A stretch of 64,000 nucleotides of DNA, taken from NCBI GenBank assembly GCA_029008095.1, contig JAQXJB010000004.1, forward strand, positions 1-64,000, written 5' to 3'. Source of the DNA: Clostridiales bacterium (GTDB lineage Bacteria > Bacillota > Clostridia > Oscillospirales > Oscillospiraceae). Under the pieces are notes generated by a model, which did not search any database, was not told the origin of the DNA, and saw only the letters and a program-made list of their open reading frames with translations. Position 1 is the first letter of the stretch; every line of letters begins with the position of its first letter. This document shows, piece after piece, positions 49,848 through 58,711 of this stretch. The position numbers and the translations under genes are program-made.

Positions 49848-50729
49848 ATGATGAACATACTCGGCGTGGATGTGGGCGGTACATACGTCCGCATGGGGAC
49901 CTTAAGGGACGGCAAAATCGAAAACCTCGTCAAACGAAGCTCAGCGGAGATATTCTCCGCCCCCGGAGGCGCGGCGGCGGGACTTTCTCAGGCGCTGAAG
50001 GAATACGCCGGCGGCAAAAAATTCGCCGCAGCGGGCGTCTGCATACCCGGCACCGTCAGCCGGGACGGCGAGCGGGTGCTCAACGTGCCCAACATCCCGG
50101 GTCTCAATGACGTTCCCCTGCGGGACGCCCTCACCGACGCACTGGACGCGCCGGTATTCGTTGAAAACGACATCACCATGCTCACCACCGGAGACTCCCG
50201 CCGTCTCGGGCTTGAGCGCGGCGTGGTATTCGGCTGCTACATAGGCACGGGCCTCGGCGGCGCGGTGCTGGTGGACGGCAAGCTCCTGCGGGGCAGGAGC
50301 GGTCTTTGCGAGCCGGGTCATATCGCCATTTACGGGCTTGACCGTCCCTGCGGCTGCGGCAAGACCGGCTGCGCCGAGCCCTATGTGGCAGGCCGCGCCC
50401 TTGAGCATCTGCTGGCTGACAGATACCCTGGCCACAGCATTGCGGAGATATTTGACCTTATGAGCGATGCGGAGCTTAAGGAATATGTGGATATCCTCGC
50501 CCATCTTCTGGCCTCGGCGGTGCAGCTTCTTGACCCTGACGCGGTGATAATGGGCGGCGGCGTATGCGCTATGAGCGCCTTCCCCCGTGAGCTGCTGCTG
50601 GAACGGCTGGCCCAGCTTTGCATGGCTCCCGTTCCCGCTTCCACGCTGAATCTCCTCTATCCCGTCGTCTCCGACGCCTCCGGCGTTTACGGAGCGGCTG
50701 TATTCGCCCAGAACAGCCTGATATTATGA
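49848..50729 (+). CDS. ROK family sugar kinase
   Basis: LGVDVGGTYVRMGTL, GCYIGTGLGGAVL, GHIAIYGLDRPCGCGKTGCAEPYVAG zinc motif. Confidence 0.9.
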   Translation: MMNILGVDVGGTYVRMGTLRDGKIENLVKRSSAEIFSAPGGAAAGLSQALKEYAGGKKFAAAGVCIPGTVSRDGERVLNVPNIPGLNDVPLRDALTDALDAPVFVENDITMLTTGDSRRLGLERGVVFGCYIGTGLGGAVLVDGKLLRGRSGLCEPGHIAIYGLDRPCGCGKTGCAEPYVAGRALEHLLADRYPGHSIAEIFDLMSDAELKEYVDILAHLLASAVQLLDPDAVIMGGGVCAMSAFPRELLLERLAQLCMAPVPASTLNLLYPVVSDASGVYGAAVFAQNSLIL

Positions 50730-50748
50730 TCGTATATTCCGGGTTCAT

Positions 50749-50787
50749 TTAACCTCGATTTAACATTACTGCCGTACCTTTTTTACA
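50749..50787 (+). promoter_or_regulatory. PhoP-box-like direct repeats, 11-bp phased
   Basis: TTAACC 50749-50754, N5, TTAACA 50760-50765, TTTACA 50782-50787 (22 bp further). Confidence 0.6.
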
Positions 50788-50890
50788 TCATGGGAATAGA
50801 ATATCCATATAAATGGATATTTTATTCGATTTAAGACTTGCGTAGCAGCCGCGAACTATGGCACATTACGCAATCATGTGAGGTGATAAG

Positions 50891-51568
50891 ATGATCTATC
50901 TGCTTGAAGACGATGACAGCATCCGAAAGCTTGTCATATACACTCTTGAAAGCCAGGGCTACCGGGCCGAGGGCTTTGCCCGTCCCTCCGCCTTCTGGCG
51001 GGCTATGGACACCAACATGCCCGAGCTTATACTGCTGGATATCATGCTGCCCGAGGAGGACGGTCTGAGCATACTCCGCCGCCTGCGCTCCTCCGGTACG
51101 ACCAAAAATCTGCCCGTGATAATGCTCACCGCAAAGAACACGGAATATGACCGGGTCATCGGCCTTGACAACGGCGCGGACGATTTCATCTCCAAGCCCT
51201 TCGGCATGATGGAGATGGTCGCCAGAGTGCGCGCCGTGCTCCGCCGCACCCACCCCGCTGAGGAGAACGCGGCGGAATTCAGCATCGGCGAGCTTTACGT
51301 CTGCCCGGAGAAGCATATTGTGCGGGTTTCCGGAAACGATGTGCCTCTTACCCACAAGGAATTCGAGCTGCTCTGCCTGCTGCTGGATAGCCGCGGCCGG
51401 GTACTGACCCGCGACGTTATCATGGATAAAATATGGGACAGCGACTTTGACCGGGAAAACCGCACCGTGGACGTCCATGTCCGCACGCTTCGCTCCAAGC
51501 TCGGAGAGGCCGGAGCTTACATAGAGACCGTGCGCGGCGTGGGCTACAAAATAGGAGACGATAAATGA
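50891..51568 (+). CDS. phoP: OmpR/PhoB-family response regulator (PhoP-like)
   Basis: LLDIMLPEEDGLSILRRLR receiver and C-terminal VDVHVRTLRSKLGEAGAYIETVRGVGYKI winged helix. Confidence 0.88.
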   Translation: MIYLLEDDDSIRKLVIYTLESQGYRAEGFARPSAFWRAMDTNMPELILLDIMLPEEDGLSILRRLRSSGTTKNLPVIMLTAKNTEYDRVIGLDNGADDFISKPFGMMEMVARVRAVLRRTHPAEENAAEFSIGELYVCPEKHIVRVSGNDVPLTHKEFELLCLLLDSRGRVLTRDVIMDKIWDSDFDRENRTVDVHVRTLRSKLGEAGAYIETVRGVGYKIGDDK

Positions 51569-53211
51569 CGCTGAAAATTTTCCGCAGCTCATTGATCGTG
51601 GGTCTGTGCGTCCTCGTCATTTCCTTCACGCTGTCCATGTTCGTTCTCTACAACTACCACGAGGATCAGGTCTATACCGAGCTCACCTCCGAAGCCAGGA
51701 ACATAGTCCACGGTCTTGATCTGGCCGGCGATGAATTTTTTCAGGATTTTCAACCACTCAACCGCGTGACCCGCGTGGCCGGGGACGGAACGGTGCTTTA
51801 CGACAGCGTGGCCGACGCCGCCTCGATGGAAAACCATCTTGACCGCGAGGAGATAAGCGGCGCGCTTTCAAACGGCTTCGGTCAGAGCGCCCACTACTCC
51901 CGAACACTGATGCAGAAAACTCTTTATTACGCCCTGCTTGCCGGAGACGGAACAGTCGTGCGCGTTTCCTGCGTGGAGCGTTCCCTTTTCGCTACCGCGG
52001 GCACCATGATGTCCGGTATTATCTGGGTTCTGGCGCTGACTCTTGCGCTCTCCGCTATTCTCGCCTCCCGCATGGCGAGGAAGATAGTCCGTCCCCTCAA
52101 CGAGCTGGATCTCGACCACCCGGAGCTAAGCCCGGACTACAAGGAGCTGACTCCTCTGGTGAACCGCCTGAAGGAGCAGAATTCCACCATTCGCCGGCAG
52201 ATAGATGAGCTGAGCATGAAGCAGAGGGAATTTTCCGCTATAACGGACAACATGAGCGAGGGCTTCCTGCTCATCGATAACCGCGCCGCCATTCTTTCCT
52301 CCAACCTGAGCGCCATGCGTCTGCTCAGCGCTCACAGGGACTCCGGCCTCCGCAACCTGCGGCAAAGCGACTGCCCCGAGGCTCTCAAGCGCTGCGCCGA
52401 GGCTGCTCTGGCAGGACGGCGGTCTGAGATATCTATGCCCGCCGAGGACCGCAGTCTCTGCCTCATCGCCAGCCCCGTAGTATCCTCCGGTCAGGTGACC
52501 GGCGCGGTGATAATGGTGATGGATATAACCGAACGGGAACAGCGCGAGACTCTGCGCCGGGAGTTCTCCGCCAACGTTTCCCATGAGCTGAAAACGCCCC
52601 TTACCTCCATATCCGGCTTCGCGGAGCTGATGAAGGAGGGAATCGTCCCGCCCGAGAAGGTCACCGAGTTCGCCGGTGATATTTACGCCGAATCTCGCCG
52701 TCTTATCGCGCTTGTGGACGACATAATCAAGCTTTCCGGCCTTGACGAGGACTCGCCCGCCTTTGAGAAGGAGCCTGTGGAGCTCTATTCCCTCTCCGCC
52801 GGGATATTGGAAAGTCTGCGCCCCATAGCGGCAAAGCGTAACATCACGCTTAACCTCAGCGGCGAGCCGACAGAGCTGAAGGGCATACGCCACATTCTCA
52901 GCGAGATGATATATAATCTCTGCGACAACGCCATAAAATATAACAAGGATGGCGGCCGCGTGGATGTAAGCATACGCCGCAGCGGCGCGAACACCATAGT
53001 TACCGTGGCGGACACCGGCATCGGCATCCCCTACGCCCACCAGGACCGGGTATTCGAGCGCTTCTACCGGGTGGATAAGAGCCACTCCAAGGAGATAGGC
53101 GGCACGGGTCTGGGTCTTTCCATCGTGAAGCACGGCGCGCAGTATCACAATGCCCGGATAGAGCTGAAGAGTGAGCCGGGAAAGGGCACTGCCGTATCTA
53201 TCATTTTTTAA
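51565..53211 (+). CDS. phoR: PhoR-like sensor histidine kinase (HAMP/PAS)
   Basis: FSANVSHELKTPLTSISGFAELM, NLCDNAIKYN, DTGIGIP, GGTGLGLSIVKH. Confidence 0.88.
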   Translation: MTLKIFRSSLIVGLCVLVISFTLSMFVLYNYHEDQVYTELTSEARNIVHGLDLAGDEFFQDFQPLNRVTRVAGDGTVLYDSVADAASMENHLDREEISGALSNGFGQSAHYSRTLMQKTLYYALLAGDGTVVRVSCVERSLFATAGTMMSGIIWVLALTLALSAILASRMARKIVRPLNELDLDHPELSPDYKELTPLVNRLKEQNSTIRRQIDELSMKQREFSAITDNMSEGFLLIDNRAAILSSNLSAMRLLSAHRDSGLRNLRQSDCPEALKRCAEAALAGRRSEISMPAEDRSLCLIASPVVSSGQVTGAVIMVMDITEREQRETLRREFSANVSHELKTPLTSISGFAELMKEGIVPPEKVTEFAGDIYAESRRLIALVDDIIKLSGLDEDSPAFEKEPVELYSLSAGILESLRPIAAKRNITLNLSGEPTELKGIRHILSEMIYNLCDNAIKYNKDGGRVDVSIRRSGANTIVTVADTGIGIPYAHQDRVFERFYRVDKSHSKEIGGTGLGLSIVKHGAQYHNARIELKSEPGKGTAVSIIF

Positions 53212-53224
53212 GTAAAATGGAGAA

Positions 53225-53246
53225 ATAGTGTGATAAATCACACTAT
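53225..53246. repeat. Short dyad ATAGTGTGA-TAAA-TCACACTAT
   Basis: Perfect inverted repeat; related copies at 11270-11291, 29879-29900, 53499-53516. Confidence 0.75.
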
Positions 53247-53265
53247 ATTCAGAGTGTCAAAAAAG

Positions 53266-53488
53266 CGTTTTTCCGTAAGTGCCTATCTCTCGATAAGGTC
53301 GGAGATTCTTCGCACTCCCTGCTTCGCAGGGGCTCAGAATGACAAAATCTTTAGGTGCTGCGGTTGGTCGTTACTGTGCATAAGACTTCAAGTTTATGTC
53401 ATTCTGAACGTAGTGAAGAATCTCCTAACTACGACTCAGATGGTAAGTACCAATCTGTAAGTGCTTCCTCATAATCACAATCGTTCTT
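53266..53488. repeat. MITE-like dispersed repeat family A, copy 2
   Basis: Same inverted arms and flanks as 35751-35970; inner hairpin CCCTG-CTTCG-CAGGG covaries with CCCGC-CTTCG-GCGGG. Confidence 0.75.
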
Positions 53489-53498
53489 TGACAAGCTG

Positions 53499-53637
53499 AG
53501 TGTGAAGTTTCACACTATATTCTTTAAAAGCCCATCGCCTCGCCCTTCGGGCAACCGGCGATGATGGCTAAAATCCTCCATGCGGAGGAGATTTTTAAAA
53601 CTATTTGTGCGGTGCTGCCGCATGGAGGATTATTATG
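53499..53637 (+). repeat. SD-containing dispersed repeat, copy 2 (upstream of HD-domain gene)
   Basis: Aligns with reverse complement of 29762-29900; 53573-53585/53618-53630 13-bp inverted repeat contains ggagga SD. Confidence 0.8.
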
Positions 53638-54294
53638 TTAACATACGAAGAGATAAAGAACAACGAAACCATAAGAACCTATATCCGTAAGGCCGACCAG
53701 TCGCTGGTGGCTCTGGGCTTCACCGAGCACAGCTTCGCCCACGTTACCCTTGTGGCGGAGAACTGCGGCTATATACTCAAGACTATGGGATACTCTGACC
53801 ACGAGGTGGAGTTGGGCAAGATAGCCTCATACCTCCACGATATCGGCAACATCGTCAACCGCTTGGATCACTCCCAGAGCGGCGCGGTCATGGCCTTTCG
53901 TATACTGGATAACCTTGATATGCCCCCCGAGGACATCGCGGAGATAGTCACCGCCATCGGCAATCACGACGAGGGCACCGGCACCCCCGTGAGTCCCATC
54001 GCAGCAGCGCTCATTCTGGCCGACAAGTCCGATGTGCGCCGCAGCCGCGTCCGCAACCCGGACACCACCTCCTTTGACATCCATGACCGGGTGAACTATT
54101 CGGTCACCAAGTCCCAGCTCAAAATAAATGAGGAAAAGACCCTCATAAAGCTCAAGCTCTCAGTCGACCCCCACTACGGCTCCGTGATGGATTACTTTGA
54201 GATATTCATGCAGCGCATGATACTCTGCCGCAAGGCGGCCGAGTTCCTCGGTCTGCAGTTCAAGCTAATCATCAACGAGCAGCAGCTTATATAA
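53635..54294 (+). CDS. HD-domain phosphohydrolase
   Basis: HSFAHVTLV, GKIASYLHDIGNIVNRLDHSQSGAVMA, GNHDEGTG. Confidence 0.85.
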   Translation: MLTYEEIKNNETIRTYIRKADQSLVALGFTEHSFAHVTLVAENCGYILKTMGYSDHEVELGKIASYLHDIGNIVNRLDHSQSGAVMAFRILDNLDMPPEDIAEIVTAIGNHDEGTGTPVSPIAAALILADKSDVRRSRVRNPDTTSFDIHDRVNYSVTKSQLKINEEKTLIKLKLSVDPHYGSVMDYFEIFMQRMILCRKAAEFLGLQFKLIINEQQLI

Positions 54295-54309
54295 GCCGCA
54301 AAAACATCA

Positions 54310-54342
54310 AGACCGGGATGCCCTTGCATCCCGGTCTTTTGG
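54310..54342. terminator. Terminator between convergent genes
   Basis: gaccgggatgcccttgcatcccggtcttttgg. Confidence 0.75.
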
Positions 54343-54344
54343 CG

Positions 54345-54740
54345 TTACACCCTATATTTTGCAACAGTTTCTTCCAGAAGGTCGGCCACCATAAGCAGCA
54401 GCTCGTAGCAGCGGATATCATCCTTCTTATATTTGGGGACGAGTTCATCGCAGAGCGTGCTTCCAAAGCGCTTTTCAAACTCGCCGATAAAGCCGCCGGT
54501 CACGCCGTGCGCGGTTTCCTTGTCCACATTTACGCAGATTAACTTTCCAAGGGCGGCGACAGAGCCGGAGATAGCTCCGCAGGTGATACCGAAGCCCATG
54601 CCGCCGCCAAAGCCGCGCATAAGGCTTATCTCATTTTCACTGAGCCCCATGCCGTATTCTTCGTTTGCTGCCAGAAGCATACTCTCAGCGCAGTTGTGTC
54701 CCTCGTCCAGAAAATATCTTTTGACCTTATCTCTCAGCAT
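54345..54740 (-). CDS. C_GCAxxG_C_C family protein
   Basis: GHNCAESMLLAAN, GFGGGMGFGITCGAISGSVAALGK. Confidence 0.85.
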   Translation of the reverse strand: MLRDKVKRYFLDEGHNCAESMLLAANEEYGMGLSENEISLMRGFGGGMGFGITCGAISGSVAALGKLICVNVDKETAHGVTGGFIGEFEKRFGSTLCDELVPKYKKDDIRCYELLLMVADLLEETVAKYRV

Positions 54741-54998
54741 ATGTATTCCCCTTTCCGCCGCGCTGCGCGGCCTTTCATGAAAAATTATATCACCACGTTT
54801 TGCTCAAGACAATGATTATTAAACAAAGTGTAAAATTTTCACCGGAGGTCGATTTCTATTGATTTTTTCGCGGTGAAATTATATTATTGTAATATAAATC
54901 ATGAGTGGGGAAATGGAATTTCCTCTGCTTTCCCCATGAATCGCGCCGTATTACGCGTTCATGGGGTATTGTTTTAATAAAGCTAATGGAGAATGGTT

Positions 54999-56747
54999 AT
55001 GAAAGTTATAGAAAACAGTATGCAGGAATCTATCGCCGTCTGCAAGGTCATCGACACAAACGTTGCCAACTGTCAGGACTGTTACCGTTGTGTCCGCTCC
55101 TGCCCGGTGAAGGCCATACGCATCACCAACGGACAGGCCCACATAGAGCAGGAGTTCTGCATACACTGCGGCACCTGCGTGCGCCAATGTCCCCAGCAGG
55201 CGAAGTACATCGTCAGCACTCTGGACGCGGTCAAGGAGCTTCTGGCCTCCGGTCGCCCGGTAGCCGCCAGTGTGGCCCCCTCCTTTGCCGCGGCCGTTGA
55301 GCCCGGACTCGTGTATAAGATACCCACCGCCCTGCGTATGCTGGGCTTCAGCAAAGTTTCGGAGACTGCCGAAGGCGCTAAGCTGGTGTCCGACCGCAGT
55401 CTGGAATGCTTGCCTAAGGGCAGTATATGCACCACATGTCCCGCCGTGGTCAGCTATGTTGAAAAATATCACCATGAGGCTCTGAACCGCATGATACCCG
55501 TGGTATCTCCAATGGTGGCTCACGGCCGCATGATAAAAGAAGCCTTCGGCGAGGAATTCGCCGTGGTATTCATCGGCCCCTGCGCCGCGAAAAAGGCCGA
55601 GGCCTTGCGCCCGGAAAACCGCGACGCCATCGACGCGGTCATCACCTTCCGCGAGCTTTTCGACTGGCTTGAAGAGGCAAAGCTGGATATTGCCGATCTT
55701 CCGGACGGAAGCTTTGACTTCACCGGTCTGGCTGACGGCACCTTGAAGAACGCCCGTCTTTTCCCGGTGGACGGCGGTATGCTCAAGACCTGCGGCAAGG
55801 CCAGCGATGGCACAAGCTCCGAGGTCATGTCTCTCTCCGGCGCCAAGCAGGTCACATCCTTCTTCGATGTTGACCCCGAAAAGGTGGAATTCAAGCTGGT
55901 CGAGCCCCTGTTCTGCCCCGGCGGATGCATAGACGGCCCCGGCTTCACGGGTCTGGGTAATATATATTACCGCAAGAACGCCGTCATTTCCTATGCCGAG
56001 AGCGCCGGTGAATATGACGGCAAGCGCTTCGGCAATCAGGAAAATGTGGACACCGAGCCCTGGTTCATCCCTCTGGAGACCCGGGCAGATGAACCGGTAA
56101 GCGACGAAGCCATTCAGCAGGTATTCCAGAAGACCGGCAAGACCGATCCGCGCAACCAGCTCAACTGCGGCGCCTGCGGCTACGCCTCTTGCCGTGAAAA
56201 CGCCATCGCCGTCGTCCGCAACATGGCCGAGCCTGAGATGTGCATACCCTACATGCGCCGCCTGGCCCAGCAGCGCGCCGACCGCATAATCGAGACTACT
56301 CCCACTGCGGTGGTCATCGTGGACAAGGATCTGAAGCTTATCCATATGAACCCTGCCTTCCACAAGATGTTCATGTGCAGCAACTCCATCCTTGGCCGCC
56401 ACATCTCCTACATATTCGACGCCCGGGACTTCGAAACACTTGCCAGCAGCGACACGGACGAGATGGAGGCCGTGCGTACCTATTACGGCACTCGCTATCA
56501 CCTCACTCTCTACGCAATGCGCAGCGAGGAACAGTATGTCGGCATGTTTACCGATATTTCCCACATTAAGCTGGACGAGAGTCAGATGCACCTCATTGAG
56601 CGCCAGCTTCTCGTAAACGCCAGAGAGCTGCTGGAGCATCAGATCAGCTTCTCTCAGGAAATGGCGCACCAGCTCGGACGAAACACGGCAAAGACGGAGG
56701 AGCTGGTAAAGCGTATGCTTGACCTCTATGAGGACAGGGATCTTTGA
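54999..56747 (+). CDS. [FeFe]-hydrogenase-like sensor protein (2x[4Fe-4S] ferredoxin, H-cluster-type domain, extra Fe-S, PAS)
   Basis: CQDCYRCVRSCPVKAI, CIHCGTCVRQCPQQAK, CTTCPAVVSYVEKYH, GPCAAKKAEA, FCPGGCIDGPG, CGACGYASC, PAS domain. Confidence 0.87.
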   Translation: MKVIENSMQESIAVCKVIDTNVANCQDCYRCVRSCPVKAIRITNGQAHIEQEFCIHCGTCVRQCPQQAKYIVSTLDAVKELLASGRPVAASVAPSFAAAVEPGLVYKIPTALRMLGFSKVSETAEGAKLVSDRSLECLPKGSICTTCPAVVSYVEKYHHEALNRMIPVVSPMVAHGRMIKEAFGEEFAVVFIGPCAAKKAEALRPENRDAIDAVITFRELFDWLEEAKLDIADLPDGSFDFTGLADGTLKNARLFPVDGGMLKTCGKASDGTSSEVMSLSGAKQVTSFFDVDPEKVEFKLVEPLFCPGGCIDGPGFTGLGNIYYRKNAVISYAESAGEYDGKRFGNQENVDTEPWFIPLETRADEPVSDEAIQQVFQKTGKTDPRNQLNCGACGYASCRENAIAVVRNMAEPEMCIPYMRRLAQQRADRIIETTPTAVVIVDKDLKLIHMNPAFHKMFMCSNSILGRHISYIFDARDFETLASSDTDEMEAVRTYYGTRYHLTLYAMRSEEQYVGMFTDISHIKLDESQMHLIERQLLVNARELLEHQISFSQEMAHQLGRNTAKTEELVKRMLDLYEDRDL

Positions 56748-56762
56748 TTGGCGGTGAAGTGA

Positions 56763-57911
56763 TTGCGATTTTTTGAAGATATTATCCAGCAGGTCACCAA
56801 GACCGGCTACCGCGTCTGCGGCGACCATGTAATGTGCTACCGCACGGTGGCGGTCACCTATCTGGTGGTGGCCGATGGCATCGGCTCCGGCGTTTACGCC
56901 AATATCGCCGCCATCACCTGCGCCGAGCAGCTCATGGGGCTGTTCAAAAGCTCCATCCAGTTCAAGGCAGGCTGCGAGATGGTGGCCGACTCCATGCACC
57001 GGGCCAAGATCGAAGACGCACCCTATGCGGCGTTCACCTGTGTGAAGATAAGCAGCGACGGCAGCTACGCCATCTTTTCCTATGAAGCTCCGGAACCCAT
57101 CCTTATCACCGGCGGCTTCGCCAAGGTGCTTGAGCCCCGGTATTACAAGGCCAAGTACGACTATGTTGGCGAGATATATGGCCACCTGAATCGGGGCGAT
57201 TCCATCCTCGTTTTCAGCGACGGCGTCGACCAGGCCGGCATGGGCAACGGCATGGGTATGGGCATCGGCTCCGAGGGCGTTGTGAAATGGCTGGAAAAGC
57301 AGAAAACAATGGGCACGCCCGAGCCGGATTTCCCAACTATACTTAAAAATCTCACTGATATGACCGCCTCTGTTTCCGGCGGAGTTCACGCCGACGATAC
57401 CACCGCCGTCATTCTAAAGTGCCGTGAGGCAAGAGACCTTATAATAGCCACCGGCCCTCCCAGCTCAAAGCAGAAGGATAACGAATTTGTCAACCGCCTG
57501 GTCGGGGCCTATGGCAAGAAGGTCATCTGTGGCTCCACCACCACGGATATCATCGCCAAGGTGATGGGCGCGAAGGTAACTTCCGTCCGCTCCTCCGAGC
57601 CCAACAGTCCGCCGGAGTATCACATAGACGGCATCGACCTTGTTGCCGAGGGCGCGATGACTCTGAGCCAGGCCTGCAATATAATCAATGAGCCGCTGGA
57701 GGCTATTTCCGGCAGCGGCGTCGTGGAACGTTTCTGCCGCATGATGCGTGAAAGCGATATCATCACCTTTATGCTTGGCACGGCTCTCAATTCCGCCCAC
57801 GGAGACCTGCTCTTCAAGCAGCTCGGCGTACGCCCGCGCCGTGAATCTGTCGTTACGCTGGCCAAAAGCCTTACCAAAATGGGCAAGGTGGTTATCATAG
57901 AGGATTATTGA
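56763..57911 (+). CDS. PP2C/SpoIIE-type Ser/Thr phosphatase (TTG start)
   Basis: VADGIGSGVYANIAA, LVFSDGVDQAGMG, GGVHADDTTAVILKC. Confidence 0.83.
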   Translation: MRFFEDIIQQVTKTGYRVCGDHVMCYRTVAVTYLVVADGIGSGVYANIAAITCAEQLMGLFKSSIQFKAGCEMVADSMHRAKIEDAPYAAFTCVKISSDGSYAIFSYEAPEPILITGGFAKVLEPRYYKAKYDYVGEIYGHLNRGDSILVFSDGVDQAGMGNGMGMGIGSEGVVKWLEKQKTMGTPEPDFPTILKNLTDMTASVSGGVHADDTTAVILKCREARDLIIATGPPSSKQKDNEFVNRLVGAYGKKVICGSTTTDIIAKVMGAKVTSVRSSEPNSPPEYHIDGIDLVAEGAMTLSQACNIINEPLEAISGSGVVERFCRMMRESDIITFMLGTALNSAHGDLLFKQLGVRPRRESVVTLAKSLTKMGKVVIIEDY

Positions 57912-57965
57912 CGAAGCCCAGGCGGCACAGACGCAATTGTGCGATACTGCCTTATATAAGAAAGG

Positions 57966-58661
57966 ATGAAGAGAATGTCTGTTTGTATAAGCTGTGGCAA
58001 CGAAATTGCCGAAAACGTAAACTTCTGCATGCATTGCGGCGCTCCTCAGGCAGCGACTGCCGCGGAGGAACCGAAAGAGATATGCGCCGAGGATACCGCT
58101 GAAAAGAGCAGCGAGACCATTGAAGCCGCCGATGATGTCTCCACCGAGCTGACGCCCACCGTTGAGGAGGCCGCCGAAGCTCCCGCCGAACCGGTATTCA
58201 TTCCCGAGCCCACCCCTGCCGAAGAGAAGAATGCACCCGCCTTCGAGTCTGCGGTTATCCCCCCTGCTCCTGCGTATGAGCCGCCAAAAACCGCCTCCGT
58301 CACCTATGCCGAGCCTGCCGGCGAGAAATCCCGACCGGAATTCACTCCTACGCCCGTTCCTGCGGAGGATCCCGAGAAGCCCGGTCCCAAGAGCAAATGG
58401 GGCATTATGAGCACCTGGGGCTATGTGGGCGCCACTCTGCTGATGTCCATCCCCATTATCGGTTTTATCATCACAATAGTCTGGGCCTGTGGAGGCTGCC
58501 GCAAGTATGCCAAGCGCAACTACGCCCGCGCCACGCTTATCTTCCTTTTTGCGGGCATTATCCTCGCCGTTGTCTCCGCCCTGATACTGCGCTTTATATT
58601 CCCCGAGCTCATCGTCTGGGCATTTGAATACCTGAATTCCGGATATACTATTATTTTCTGA
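57966..58661 (+). CDS. Zinc-ribbon membrane protein
   Basis: CISCGNEIAENVNFCMHCG zinc ribbon; disordered Pro/Glu linker; C-terminal TM pair. Confidence 0.75.
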   Translation: MKRMSVCISCGNEIAENVNFCMHCGAPQAATAAEEPKEICAEDTAEKSSETIEAADDVSTELTPTVEEAAEAPAEPVFIPEPTPAEEKNAPAFESAVIPPAPAYEPPKTASVTYAEPAGEKSRPEFTPTPVPAEDPEKPGPKSKWGIMSTWGYVGATLLMSIPIIGFIITIVWACGGCRKYAKRNYARATLIFLFAGIILAVVSALILRFIFPELIVWAFEYLNSGYTIIF

Positions 58662-58669
58662 TACAAAAA

Positions 58670-58701
58670 ATCGCACCGCTTTCACGGTGCGATTTTTTAT
58701 T
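58670..58701. terminator. Bidirectional terminator
   Basis: aaaaaatcgcaccgctttcacggtgcgattttttatt. Confidence 0.8.
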
Positions 58702-58711
58702 CAGAACTTTC

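Noticed and set aside
53225-53516. CRP (cAMP receptor) sites
   Set aside because: CRP needs TGTGA-N6-TCACA; here the spacer is 4 nt, and classical cAMP-CRP is not expected in clostridia
54951-57389. 812-aa minus-strand ORF opposite the hydrogenase-like and PP2C genes
   Set aside because: Shadow ORF; the plus-strand genes have multiple diagnostic motifs
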